A stretch of 45,904 nucleotides of DNA from Planctomycetota bacterium. Its GTDB lineage: Bacteria > Planctomycetota > Planctomycetia > Pirellulales > PLA5. The DNA lies in assembly GCA_003576845.1 (NCBI GenBank), contig QEVJ01000045.1, positions 1 to 45,904 on the forward strand, read 5' to 3'. Positions within the stretch are counted from its first letter, which is position 1. The number at the start of each line of letters is the position of its first letter. The position numbers and the translations under genes were made by a program. Under the pieces are notes generated by a model. It ran no database searches, was not told where the DNA came from, and saw nothing but the letters and a program-made list of their open reading frames with translations. Shown piece after piece: positions 26,160 to 34,169 of this stretch.

Positions 26160-28628
26160 CTAGTGGTTGAACAGGAACTCCTTGCCACTGAGGACAGCCC
26201 AGTAGACATCTTCCAACACCTTGCGCTTTTCGTTCTGAGGCGTTTCGCCGAGGACGAGGAGGAGCTTGATTTGCTCGGCCTGCGTCGGCCGGCGCGACAG
26301 AGCCGCCAGATACACGTTCTCGATGATCTGCAGGTCGGACGCATTCGCCGCGAGCTGTTTTTCGAGCCGGTTTCCCGCCGCGGCGAGCTTTTGATTCAGC
26401 GTGTCGCCGTTCGACAAGTGCAGCACCTGGACCATCGTCGGCTCGCTCGACCGCTCGCATTCGCAGGTGATGATCCGCTCGGGCCGGCCGAACGACTTGA
26501 GGAAGTAGGAGTTCACGTTCGCGTCGGGAAGTTCCAGCGCCCGCGTACCTTTGGGATAGCCCGCGAACTCGGTTGGCACGTCGGTCACGCGCGAAATCGC
26601 GTCGAGCAAGACTTCGGCCGAGAGCCGTTTGGAGTAATAACGGCTGTAGTAGCGCGTTTCGCTCTGGTTCGCCGGCAACGGGCGACTGTCGCGCTGATAG
26701 GCGGCCGATTGCAGAATCGTGCGCATCAGCGCCTTGAGATCGTAGCGGTTGTCGACGAGGTGCTTGGAGAGCGCCGCGAGGAGCTCTTCGTTGCTGGCCG
26801 GATTCGTGAGCCGCAAGTCGTCGACCTTTTCGACGAGCGCGACGCCGAAGTAGTTCACCCAGACGCGATTGACGACGGCGCGGGTGAAGTACGGATTGTC
26901 CGGCGACGTGAGCCAACGGGCCAGATGCTCGCGGCGATCCATAGTCGCATCAGGATCGATCGGTTCCGCGTCGAGCGGCCGCGGCGTCTGGATCGCGCCG
27001 GTCGTCGGTTGGATCAACTCCCCGTCGCCGGCATGGAAGACGACGAAGTTTCCGTCCCCGTCGATGTTCTTCGACCGCACGCGGGCAAACAGGTTCGCCA
27101 TGCCGTAATATTGGTCGTTCGTCCATTTCTCGAGCGGATGGTTGTGGCACTTCGCGCAATTGATCGACATGCCGAGAAACGCCATCGACACGGTTTCGGA
27201 CATGGCGGCGGGGTCTTGATGGAGCACGTAGAAGTTGGCCGCGCCGTTTTCGAGCGTGCTGCCTTGCGCGGTGACGACATCGTGCACAAGCTCGTCCCAC
27301 GGCGCGTTGTCGGCCACGCGGCGGCGAATCCACTCGTAATACGCCTTCATCGCCGGCGGCCGCAGCTTGCCGCTGTTGACCAGCAGCAGGTCCGACCACT
27401 TGTACGCCCAATAGTCGACGAACTCTTCGCGATTGAGCAGGCGTTCGATAAGGCGATCGCGTTTGTCGGGGGCGGTGTCGGCGGCGAACGCGGCGGCTTC
27501 TTCGGCCGTGGGGAGCACGCCGATCGTGTCGAGGTACGCGCGGCGGATGAACGTGGCGTCGTCGCAGGGCGGCGAGGGCGGCAAGTTCAGCGCGGCGAGC
27601 TTCGCGAGAACATGCTCGTCGATGAAATTGCGCCGCGGCGATCGTGTGAACACGTCGGGCGCAACTTCGTTCGGATACGGCACGGTAATCGTGGCCATGA
27701 CGATCTGATTCAGATACCAGGCGCTGATGGCCCCTTCGCCGTGGCCCATGACTTTGACGTTGCCTGTCGGGTCGACGGCGGCGACGGATTCGTTGGCCGA
27801 GGTGTACTTGACCCAGCGCGTGACGTCCTCGGTGTGGCCGCCGCTGAAGTGCGCGAGGACGATGAGTTGCTGCGTCGCGGCAGGGGCAAGTCGCGCCGAC
27901 TTGGGCAACACTTCGAGGCGATTGAGCTTCGGGTCGCTCGCCGTCGGCGGCTTTGCTCCGGTGGCGATCCAATCGGCGATCACGCGATACTCGGGCGAAC
28001 CGACGTCGAACCGCACGCCGCCCTTGTGCGCGATCGCGCCGGTGGGCTTGGTGAGCAGCAAGCTCCGCGCAGGATCGCTGGCAACGATGCGGCGGCCGAT
28101 GGCTTGCCGCGCGACGGCTTGATAATCGGCCGCGGGGTCGTAGCCGAACAGCGTCAGCTTGAAGCCGTTCTTGCCCGCCTGCGCGCCGTGACACGCCCCG
28201 CCGTTGCACCCGGCCTTCGAGAAAATCGACACGACGTGGTTCGAGAAGTTCCACTCCCACGGCTCGTCCATGCCGGAGACGGTGACTTGGGCAGTGGCGG
28301 TTCGCGGGCTGACGGGTTTTCCGTTGGTTGCGGGCGTCGATACCGTGGCGGTGATCGTTGCCGTGCCATTGCCGACTGGGACCGCGACGCCGTTGTCGAT
28401 CGTTACGACTCGCTCGTCGCTGGTCGCGAACAACACTTCAGTAGTGGCCTGCCCTGCCGCCTGGCCATCGTGTATCGCTTCGACGATCAAATGTTGCCGA
28501 GCCTCGCGGCCCTTTAACGGAACAACCGAAGGTAGAATCGCGATTCGTTCGTCCGCACTCGCATTGCGCTTGAGCGGTGCAAAGAACGCAATCACAACCA
28601 CAAACAGCGCGAGCAATAGACGAGACAT
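26160..28628 (-). CDS. DUF1549/DUF1553 cytochrome-like exported protein
   Basis: An 822-residue planctomycete-type protein. The ATG at 28628 begins MSRLLLALFVVVIAFFA, a signal peptide. An Ig-like (Big_2-type) segment lies at about 30-118. Then comes a cytochrome-like segment with C141NGGAC146H147, where four residues separate the cysteines instead of two; a second Ig-like segment (about 235-318); DUF1549 (about 335-540) with a standard C491AKC494H haem motif; and DUF1553 (about 580-800). Such proteins are found in large numbers in planctomycetes, usually next to a DUF1501 gene, and are thought to act in the periplasm; the reaction is unknown. Here the DUF1501 partner is 1.5 kb upstream, separated by four small genes. 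Covalent haem at C141 is uncertain because of the spacing. Confidence 0.9.
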   Translation of the reverse strand: MSRLLLALFVVVIAFFAPLKRNASADERIAILPSVVPLKGREARQHLIVEAIHDGQAAGQATTEVLFATSDERVVTIDNGVAVPVGNGTATITATVSTPATNGKPVSPRTATAQVTVSGMDEPWEWNFSNHVVSIFSKAGCNGGACHGAQAGKNGFKLTLFGYDPAADYQAVARQAIGRRIVASDPARSLLLTKPTGAIAHKGGVRFDVGSPEYRVIADWIATGAKPPTASDPKLNRLEVLPKSARLAPAATQQLIVLAHFSGGHTEDVTRWVKYTSANESVAAVDPTGNVKVMGHGEGAISAWYLNQIVMATITVPYPNEVAPDVFTRSPRRNFIDEHVLAKLAALNLPPSPPCDDATFIRRAYLDTIGVLPTAEEAAAFAADTAPDKRDRLIERLLNREEFVDYWAYKWSDLLLVNSGKLRPPAMKAYYEWIRRRVADNAPWDELVHDVVTAQGSTLENGAANFYVLHQDPAAMSETVSMAFLGMSINCAKCHNHPLEKWTNDQYYGMANLFARVRSKNIDGDGNFVVFHAGDGELIQPTTGAIQTPRPLDAEPIDPDATMDRREHLARWLTSPDNPYFTRAVVNRVWVNYFGVALVEKVDDLRLTNPASNEELLAALSKHLVDNRYDLKALMRTILQSAAYQRDSRPLPANQSETRYYSRYYSKRLSAEVLLDAISRVTDVPTEFAGYPKGTRALELPDANVNSYFLKSFGRPERIITCECERSSEPTMVQVLHLSNGDTLNQKLAAAGNRLEKQLAANASDLQIIENVYLAALSRRPTQAEQIKLLLVLGETPQNEKRKVLEDVYWAVLSGKEFLFNH

Positions 28629-28662
28629 GATGTAGAACCGCAGCACTGAGTAAACGGATGAC

Positions 28663-29214
28663 TTATTTCGCTTGTTCGAACACTTTGCGTTCAGAACCCG
28701 GCGATAGCGGCACATCCGCGTCCGTCAACAGTTGATTGAGCAAGTCACAAACTTCACTGGTAGTCTTATGGCGCGCGATGCTTTCGCCGTCGACGAATAC
28801 GTGGCTCCACGCACATTCGAAGCAAAGCAGAATGTCGACTCGTGCGTCTCGATATGTCGCGCGAATGGCGTGACGCGGAAGAAAACAAGCGGCAGAGTCT
28901 CTCATCTCGTTTCCCCGAGCCATCCCGAGGTAAAGCTGTTGGATAATCGTTGCCCGCAACGATTTGTCGCTGACAGTTACGGTTCCATAAACCGGGTACT
29001 CGTGCAGCTTTTCGCTTGTGGCTTGCGGCAGCTTGTCGCCTTTCTTGATCGCGAAATTAATCGGCGGCTCAACGGCGTAGATCACAAGCGTATCAGCATT
29101 CTCTAGCACGTTGCGAACGCTTCGCGGGAGTCCGGCGTCGTCGCCGCAACCTGCGATCGCTGGCCAGAGCGCGAGCAATACGAGGAGTGTCAGTGCGTTA
29201 GTGCAAGTCCGCAT
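28663..29214 (-). CDS. Putative lipoprotein of unknown function
   Basis: 183 residues beginning MRTCTNALTLLVLLALWPAIAGC, a lipoprotein signal with lipobox AIAGC, so it is probably anchored by the Cys at 23. The mature part has four further cysteines, including a CFEC motif, and a segment LVIYAVEPP near 43. I recognise no family. Its start overlaps the end of the preceding small gene by 17 bases, and it ends 34 bases before the DUF1549 gene, so it is cotranscribed with both. A hand count of one line gave about 52% GC, below the neighbouring DUF1549 gene (70% in one counted line), as expected for imported DNA. Confidence 0.7.
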   Translation of the reverse strand: MRTCTNALTLLVLLALWPAIAGCGDDAGLPRSVRNVLENADTLVIYAVEPPINFAIKKGDKLPQATSEKLHEYPVYGTVTVSDKSLRATIIQQLYLGMARGNEMRDSAACFLPRHAIRATYRDARVDILLCFECAWSHVFVDGESIARHKTTSEVCDLLNQLLTDADVPLSPGSERKVFEQAK

Positions 29215-29413
29215 TGCCTTGCGCTCTGTGCTTAGTGAGTCGGAGGGAACGCTCCCCTGCCTCTTGGATGCTGCGCAAGACCTCTTCCCAGCTAATTATT
29301 TCGGCGGTTCCGGATTCCACCTCCTGAATGCGGCGGGCCATTTCGGCCGCCCATTCTTCGTCGGTGTAGCCATCGTCCGTTGGATGAAGATTCATAAGAG
29401 GATCGTGTGGCAT
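29198..29413 (-). CDS. Small protein resembling an addiction-module component
   Basis: 71 residues from the ATG at 29413 (a GAGAAG sequence lies upstream); the ATG at 29395 is an alternative. The sequence DEEWAAEMARRIQEVESGTAEIISWEEV resembles the helical C-terminal part of the putative addiction-module component family (PF09720-like), often found with toxins. It lies 23 bases after the VapC gene and overlaps the lipoprotein gene by 17 bases. It could be a second antitoxin or an accessory protein; the assignment rests on a short stretch. Confidence 0.6.
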   Translation of the reverse strand: MPHDPLMNLHPTDDGYTDEEWAAEMARRIQEVESGTAEIISWEEVLRSIQEAGERSLRLTKHRAQGNADLH

Positions 29414-29436
29414 GCATCTTCTCGCCGAAGGTTGGA

Positions 29437-29835
29437 TTAGCCTGCCAGCCAATCTTCGATTCGTAAATCTGGAATCTGCTCGAAATGCCGCGTGTTGTGC
29501 GTGACGAGTATCAGGTCATGCACCAGCGCTGTCGCCGCAATCATGACGTCGGCCGGTGGCGCCGGAAGTCCGTGGTCGAGCAACCAGCCACGCACCTTTC
29601 CATAGCGTCGCGCACAGTCGACGTCGTAGTCGAGTTTGTCAAACCCATCAATGATTTCGACCAATCCCGTTTGAAATGAAGCGGTGCGGGGCGTTTTCTT
29701 CGTTACCACCAGTAGTTCACCGACCACAACCGTGGACAAAGCGATTTGCCCTGCATATTGCAACGACTTTTGGAAGACGCGAGGATCGTCGCGCAAAAGT
29801 CCCGCGCAGATGTCGGTGTCAAGAGTAAACCTCAT
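29437..29835 (-). CDS. vapC: VapC-type PIN-domain toxin (ribonuclease)
   Basis: A PIN-fold endoribonuclease of 132 residues, the usual VapC length. The start is the ATG at 29835 (MRFTLDTDICAGLL). Acidic metal-binding residues are visible: D6 in LDTD, E40 in VVGELL and D96 in ADVMIAA, followed by N114-T115 in THNTRHFEQ. VapC toxins cut tRNA or rRNA and are held inactive by a cognate antitoxin. The candidate antitoxin gene ends 11 bases upstream. GC in one counted line was about 50%, lower than the surrounding genes. Confidence 0.9.
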   Translation of the reverse strand: MRFTLDTDICAGLLRDDPRVFQKSLQYAGQIALSTVVVGELLVVTKKTPRTASFQTGLVEIIDGFDKLDYDVDCARRYGKVRGWLLDHGLPAPPADVMIAATALVHDLILVTHNTRHFEQIPDLRIEDWLAG

Positions 29836-29846
29836 GCCAACATGCC

Positions 29847-30083
29847 CTAACGCGGATCGGACAATCGAGCTGCGTATGTCTCTGCTAGCCACTCATCGAT
29901 GCCAGGAACGTCCTTCCATGCTCCGGCGGCTCGTCGAATCGCTGCGCGTTGGGCTTCGATTCGATCTTGCGACGGAGCCCGAATTTCCAGTGTTACCTTC
30001 TCCCCATCCGGAAGTTGCGGATCGGAGTCGAGTTCGATAATTCGTCCGTGGACGACGCCGTGAAATAGGTTGTCGGTGCTCAT
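29847..30083 (-). CDS. Antitoxin of the AF2212/DUF104-like type
   Basis: 78 residues. The N-terminal half, FHGVVHGRIIELDSDPQLP followed by DGEKVTLEI, follows the short beta-strand pattern of AF2212-like antitoxins (PF01954). The C-terminal half is helical and charged (RIEAQRAAIRRAAG, then WLAETYAARLS) and would wrap around the PIN toxin. It lies directly upstream of vapC with an 11-base gap and 33 bases downstream of the DUF1501 gene. Repression of its own operon is normal for such pairs but cannot be seen in the sequence. Confidence 0.8.
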   Translation of the reverse strand: MSTDNLFHGVVHGRIIELDSDPQLPDGEKVTLEIRAPSQDRIEAQRAAIRRAAGAWKDVPGIDEWLAETYAARLSDPR

Positions 30084-30116
30084 GACTCAATTCTACTCCG
30101 AGCCGCGAAAGCTCGA

Positions 30117-31493
30117 TCAAAACAACTCTTTGATCTCGTGCGTCCCAAAGTCGACCAGCGGGAACGGCCTTCCTGCCGGGCCGGGCAATTTCGTTTCTAG
30201 ATCGAATCCCAGGCTGTGGAAGATCGTGGCCACGACTTCCGCGGGTGCGACGGGGCGCTCGGCGGGGACTGCGGCGATCGGGTCGCTGCGGCCAACAACT
30301 CGGCCGCCCTTGACGCCGCCGCCGGCGAAGTAGCTGGTCCAGCATTGCGGCCAGTGATCGCGGCCGCCGGCCGGGTTGACTCTTGGCGTGCGGCCAAATT
30401 CTTGGAGATTGCAGACGAGCGTGTTGTCGAGCATCCCGCGCTCGGCCAAATCTTCAATCAGGGCCGAATACGCCTGGTCGTACATCGGGGCCACGATGTT
30501 CTTCATGCCCTCGATCGACGTGAAGGGCTTGGTACCGTGGATGTCCCAGGTGATTTCGTCGAAGACCGTGAGGAACGTGTTGACCGTCACGAACCGCACG
30601 CCGGCCTCGATCAAACGGCGGGCGAGCAAGCAGCATTGCCCAAAGCGGTTCATGCCGTAGCGCTCGCGGACCTTGGACGGCTCTTTGGAGAGATCGAACG
30701 CCGCCCGGGCTTGCGGACTGGTCATGATCCGAAACGCCGCCTCGAAATTGCTGTCTAGCAGCTTCGCGCTTTCACTGGCGGCGAAGCTGTCGGACGTTTC
30801 CTCGACAATCGCGCGCAACCGACGGCGGCGGTCGACGCGGGCTTCGCCGATTTGCGGCGGCGGTAAAAGGTCCGGCACTTTGAAGTCCGGCTTCGATGGA
30901 TCGGCCATGAGCGCGAACGGGTCGTGCGCTTTGCCGAGAAAGCCCGCGTCTTGACCGTGGGGCATGTTCCCGCCGGTGTTGCCCATCGGCTCGGGCAGGA
31001 TGACGTGCGGCGGCAAGTCGGTTTTGCGGCCGCGAAGGTAGGCGGTGACGCAGCCGGCATGGGGCGTGTTGATCCCGCCGGAAAAGAGGCGGCCGGTTTG
31101 CAGCATCTGGTGGCCCGTGTCGTGAACCGCGGCGGCCGTGTGGAAGCAGCTTCGCACGAGCGAGAACTTGTCGGCCAGCTTCGCGTGGAGCGGCAGGATT
31201 TCGCAGATTTCCATGCCCGCGGCGGCGGTCTTGATCGGCTTGAACGGCCCGCGAATTTCGACGGGGGCGTCGGGCTTCATGTCGAACGTGTCGAGCTGGC
31301 TCGGCGCGCCCAAGTTGAAGATCATGATGACCGAGCGGTCGTCGTGTCTCTCGTCGATCGCTCCGACTTCCTTGGCGGCCAAGAGCTGCGGCAGCGACAG
31401 GCCGATCGCGCCGAGCGTGCCGGCTTGGAGAAAGTCGCGGCGGGTCACGCCGTCGCACGTCGTCACGGAACCGGGTCCGGTGAGCTTGAACAT
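30117..31493 (-). CDS. DUF1501 Tat-exported protein (sulfatase-like fold)
   Basis: 458 residues from the ATG at 31493 (MFKLTGPG). A twin-arginine signal, TRRDFLQAG with R18-R19 and a following hydrophobic stretch, sends it folded through the Tat pathway. The mature protein has the DUF1501 pattern: IMIFNLGAPSQLDTFDMKPD near 55, HDTGHQMLQTGR near 120, GNTGGNMPHGQDAGFLG near 165, NLQEFGRTPRVN and GRDHWPQCW near the end. The fold is related to alkaline phosphatases and sulfatases. DUF1501 and DUF1549 proteins are normally encoded side by side in planctomycetes and are thought to cooperate in the periplasm. Here the pair is split by a toxin-antitoxin and lipoprotein cassette. The tatC gene starts 290 bases away on the other strand. 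Confidence 0.92.
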   Translation of the reverse strand: MFKLTGPGSVTTCDGVTRRDFLQAGTLGAIGLSLPQLLAAKEVGAIDERHDDRSVIMIFNLGAPSQLDTFDMKPDAPVEIRGPFKPIKTAAAGMEICEILPLHAKLADKFSLVRSCFHTAAAVHDTGHQMLQTGRLFSGGINTPHAGCVTAYLRGRKTDLPPHVILPEPMGNTGGNMPHGQDAGFLGKAHDPFALMADPSKPDFKVPDLLPPPQIGEARVDRRRRLRAIVEETSDSFAASESAKLLDSNFEAAFRIMTSPQARAAFDLSKEPSKVRERYGMNRFGQCCLLARRLIEAGVRFVTVNTFLTVFDEITWDIHGTKPFTSIEGMKNIVAPMYDQAYSALIEDLAERGMLDNTLVCNLQEFGRTPRVNPAGGRDHWPQCWTSYFAGGGVKGGRVVGRSDPIAAVPAERPVAPAEVVATIFHSLGFDLETKLPGPAGRPFPLVDFGTHEIKELF

Positions 31494-31503
31494 GGCGGGA
31501 ACA

Positions 31504-31531
31504 GGCCAGAGGCCTGAGGCTGGAGGCCGGA
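31504..31531. repeat. 7-bp tandem repeat array, unit GGCCDGA
   Basis: Four degenerate units, GGCCAGA, GGCCTGA, GGCTGGA and GGCCGGA, lie ten bases upstream of the DUF1501 start on the opposite strand, where a ribosome binding site and promoter should be. Confidence 0.8.
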
Positions 31532-31670
31532 GGGGGCAACTACCGTGCCCCTTCAAGCTAGCACGGCGGCAGCGTAAGATCAATGTTAGCCATAAGTTAC
31601 CGCCGAAATGCGGCAGCGTGCCTTGTGCCCGCCACAGGAATGGGCGACAACCGGTAGCTTCGCCGAACCG

Positions 31671-31743
31671 CAAAGAAGCAAAGGCGCAAAGCCATGATTT
31701 GCGCAAGACGATTGCTTGAATCCTCCGCTTCGTTGCGCCTTTG
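31671..31743. repeat. Inverted-repeat element with CAAAGGCGCAA arms
   Basis: CAAAGGCGCAA at 31679-31689 faces its exact complement at 31733-31743 across a 43-base loop. The left side contains degenerate 7- to 9-base units (GCAAAGA, GCAAAGG). It lies in the divergent DUF1501-tatC gap and overlaps a small palindrome, TGGTTG-T-CAACCA (31742-31754), just upstream of tatC. Confidence 0.7.
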
Positions 31744-31780
31744 GTTGTCAACCATCCGAAAACGCTGAACCCATTGCAGT

Positions 31781-32905
31781 ATGGCCAAGCGCAAATACGA
31801 CGAAGACCTGTTCGAAAGCACGAAGATGACCTTCGGGGAGCACCTCGAAGAGTTGCGGAAGTGCTTTTTCAAGGGCGGGATTGGTTTGGCGCTCGGCATG
31901 GTGATCGGTTTGATTTTCGCCACGGACGTCGTGCGGTTCATCCAGACCCCGCTCACGGGCGCATTGGAAACGCACTACCGCGAGAGGTCCAAGGCGAAGC
32001 TCAAGGAATATGCCAAAGTGCATCTCGGCGGCGAGCAGTACGCACCGCCCGATGTGCTCGCCCGACTCGACGAGGGCGAGTATCTGTTTGATATGGTGTT
32101 GTGCGACGTGGACGACATGCGGCGGCGACTGGACCTCTCGGCTCCGGCCGCTCCGACGCTGCCGGACGTGGAAGTCGACCCTCAGCGAGACGACGAGGCC
32201 GACGAGGCGTTTGCCGAAAGGAAACGGCAACGGCAATACGAAGCGATTCAGGAGAGCTTGCCGGAACTCAAGCCGGTGTTCCTGTGGCGGCGCGTCGCCG
32301 ACGACTCGCGGATCACGCTCAAAAGCCTTTCGTCCGAAGAAACTTTCATGATCTGGCTCAAGGCCGGATTCGTCGTCGGAGCGATGATTTCCAGTCCCTG
32401 GGTTTTTTATCAAGTCTGGGTATTCGTCGCCGCGGGACTCTACCCGCACGAAAGACACTACGTTTACGTCTTCCTGCCATTCAGCTTGGCGCTGTTCTTT
32501 TCCGGCGCCGCGCTGGCTTTCTTCGTCGTGTTTCGTTTCGTGCTGAAGTTCCTCCTGGGTTTCAACGCCTCGATGGGCATCGACCCCGATCCGCGGATCA
32601 GCGAATGGCTCTCGTTCGTGATCTTGTTGCCGCTCGGCTTCGGGATCGCGTTTCAACTTCCGCTCGTGATGCTGTTTCTGCAACGCATCGGCATCATGTC
32701 GATCGAGTTGTACTTGAGCAAATGGCGGATCGCCGTCTTGGTGATGGCGTGCCTTTCCGCCGTGCTCTCGCCCGGCGGCGACCCGTATAGCATGCTCTTC
32801 ATGTTCATTCCGCTCGTCGGCCTGTACTTTCTCGGAATCGGGCTGTGTCGCTACATGCCGCGGAACACGGACACCGATGAAGAATTGATGCAGAGCATGG
32901 CGTAG
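31781..32905 (+). CDS. tatC: Sec-independent protein translocase subunit TatC
   Basis: The membrane core of the twin-arginine translocase, which binds RR signal peptides. Conserved features: HLEELRKC before the first membrane helix, the GLYPHER loop after the second, and six hydrophobic segments (about 31-52, 192-214, 229-254, 277-301, 315-331 and 338-355). At 374 residues it is about 120 longer than the E. coli protein. The extra residues (about 62-175) are charged and sit between helix 1 and helix 2, the first periplasmic loop. No tatA or tatB gene is adjacent. Two predicted Tat substrates (DUF1501 and the Gfo/Idh/MocA protein) are within 4.5 kb. The start at 31781 gives MAKRKYDEDLFES. Confidence 0.95.
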   Translation: MAKRKYDEDLFESTKMTFGEHLEELRKCFFKGGIGLALGMVIGLIFATDVVRFIQTPLTGALETHYRERSKAKLKEYAKVHLGGEQYAPPDVLARLDEGEYLFDMVLCDVDDMRRRLDLSAPAAPTLPDVEVDPQRDDEADEAFAERKRQRQYEAIQESLPELKPVFLWRRVADDSRITLKSLSSEETFMIWLKAGFVVGAMISSPWVFYQVWVFVAAGLYPHERHYVYVFLPFSLALFFSGAALAFFVVFRFVLKFLLGFNASMGIDPDPRISEWLSFVILLPLGFGIAFQLPLVMLFLQRIGIMSIELYLSKWRIAVLVMACLSAVLSPGGDPYSMLFMFIPLVGLYFLGIGLCRYMPRNTDTDEELMQSMA

Positions 32906-32908
32906 GAA

Positions 32909-32972
32909 GTGATGAATGATGGTTGATGAGCGATGAACGGCACCCCCGAACCCTGAATCCCGAACCCTCCCC
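32909..32972. repeat. 7-bp tandem repeat array across the queA start
   Basis: Four NNGATGA-type units (32909-32936) are followed by four CCCGAAC/CCTGAAT-type units (32945-32972). The first group puts ATG at 32912, 32919, 32926 and 32933, seven bases apart, so all three reading frames contain a start codon. Confidence 0.9.
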
Positions 32973-34011
32973 AGCCCCCGTGTACGATTACGACCTGCCG
33001 CCGAGTCTGATCGCCCAGCAGCCGCTGGAGCGGCGATCCGATGCGCGGTTGCTCGTCGTCGATCGCGCGGCGCAGAGTTTCGTACATCGCCACGTTCGGG
33101 ATTTGCCCGAGTTGCTCCGGCCGGGCGATTGTCTGGTCGTCAACGACACGCGGGTGATCGCGGCCACGCTCATCGGTCGTCGGGCGAGCACGGGCGGTCG
33201 CTGGCAGGGGCTGTTTCTCGACGCCGACGCCCAAGGGTGCTGGCGAATTCTATGCAAAACCCGCGGGAAGCTGGCCCCCGGCGACGTGGTGATGCTGCAA
33301 GACCGCGAGCTGCGCGATCGCGTGGCATTGCGGCTTATCGAGAAGCAGGACGAAGGGGTCTGGATCGCCAAATGCGACTCGCGCGACGCGGCCCTCGATC
33401 TGTTGGAAATGCTCGGCCGCGTGCCGTTGCCGCATTACATCCGCGACGGCATGATGACCGACGCCGATCGGCAAACCTATCAAACCGTATTCGCCAAAGA
33501 ACCCGGCGCGATTGCGGCCCCGACCGCGGGCTTGCACTTCACGGTCGATTTGCTCAAGCGGCTCAAGGATATGGGCGTGGTCCTCGCCCGGCTCACGCTG
33601 CACGTCGGCGTCGGCACGTTCCGCCCGATCAAGACCGAAGCGGTCGAAGAACACACGATGCACGCCGAATGGGGCCGGCTTGACGAGGCCGAAGCCGCCA
33701 AGATCAACGCCGCCCGCGAAGCCGGCGGTCGGGTCGTCGCCGTCGGCACGACGACGACGCGGCTGCTCGAGTCGGCCGGCGCTTCGGGCAAGGTCGAACC
33801 GTGGAACGGCTCGACGGACCTGTTCATCCGCCCGCCGTACGAGTTTCGCAGCGTCGACCAGTTAATGACGAACTTTCACCTGCCACGGTCGACGCTGCTG
33901 GTTCTCGTCCGCACATTCGGCGGCGACGCGCTCATTCGCCGGGCTTATGAAGAGGCCATCCGCGAGGAGTACCGCTTCTACAGCTACGGCGACGCAATGT
34001 TGATCGTCTGA
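32926..34011 (+). CDS. queA: S-adenosylmethionine:tRNA ribosyltransferase-isomerase QueA
   Basis: Transfers the ribosyl part of SAM to preQ1-modified tRNA to form epoxyqueuosine, the penultimate step of queuosine synthesis. Conserved stretches: DYDLPPSLIAQQPL, VVNDTRVIAATLIGRR, QTVFAKEPGAIAAPTAGLHF, LHVGVGTFRPI, GTTTTRLLESAG, TDLFIRPPYEF and NFHLPRSTLLVLV. Length is 361 residues. The start is uncertain. From the ATG at 32926 the first 18 residues come from a 7-bp repeat array; the family homology begins at the GTG at 32980 (VYDYDLPP), which has no Shine-Dalgarno sequence. An AGGAAG sequence at 32904-32909 is too far from either. It follows tatC by about 20 bases and is probably cotranscribed. 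Confidence 0.95.
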   Translation: MSDERHPRTLNPEPSPAPVYDYDLPPSLIAQQPLERRSDARLLVVDRAAQSFVHRHVRDLPELLRPGDCLVVNDTRVIAATLIGRRASTGGRWQGLFLDADAQGCWRILCKTRGKLAPGDVVMLQDRELRDRVALRLIEKQDEGVWIAKCDSRDAALDLLEMLGRVPLPHYIRDGMMTDADRQTYQTVFAKEPGAIAAPTAGLHFTVDLLKRLKDMGVVLARLTLHVGVGTFRPIKTEAVEEHTMHAEWGRLDEAEAAKINAAREAGGRVVAVGTTTTRLLESAGASGKVEPWNGSTDLFIRPPYEFRSVDQLMTNFHLPRSTLLVLVRTFGGDALIRRAYEEAIREEYRFYSYGDAMLIV

Positions 34012-34074
34012 GACGCTCGCCAAGCTAGCGGCAAGAGCGTATATTGTGCCGCGTCGTCGTTAAAATTGTGATGG

Positions 34075-34156
34075 AATGCAAAATGAAGAATGAAGAATGA
34101 AAAATGAGCCTTGAGTAGTCCAGGCTCGATTGCGGTCATTTTGCCATTTGCATTTC
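34075..34156. repeat. 7-bp tandem repeat array with facing arms, unit AATGAAG
   Basis: Five units (AATGCAA, AATGAAG twice, AATGAAA, AATGAGC) at 34075-34109 face three roughly complementary units (TCATTTT, GCCATTT, GCATTTC) at 34136-34156. The transcript could fold as a hairpin 14 bases before the NUDIX gene start. Confidence 0.9.
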
Positions 34157-34169
34157 GAAAGGACGCGCC

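Noticed and set aside
26163-28517. 784-codon plus-strand open frame opposite the DUF1549 gene
   Set aside because: No recognisable domain, and the minus strand encodes a full signal peptide and haem motifs.
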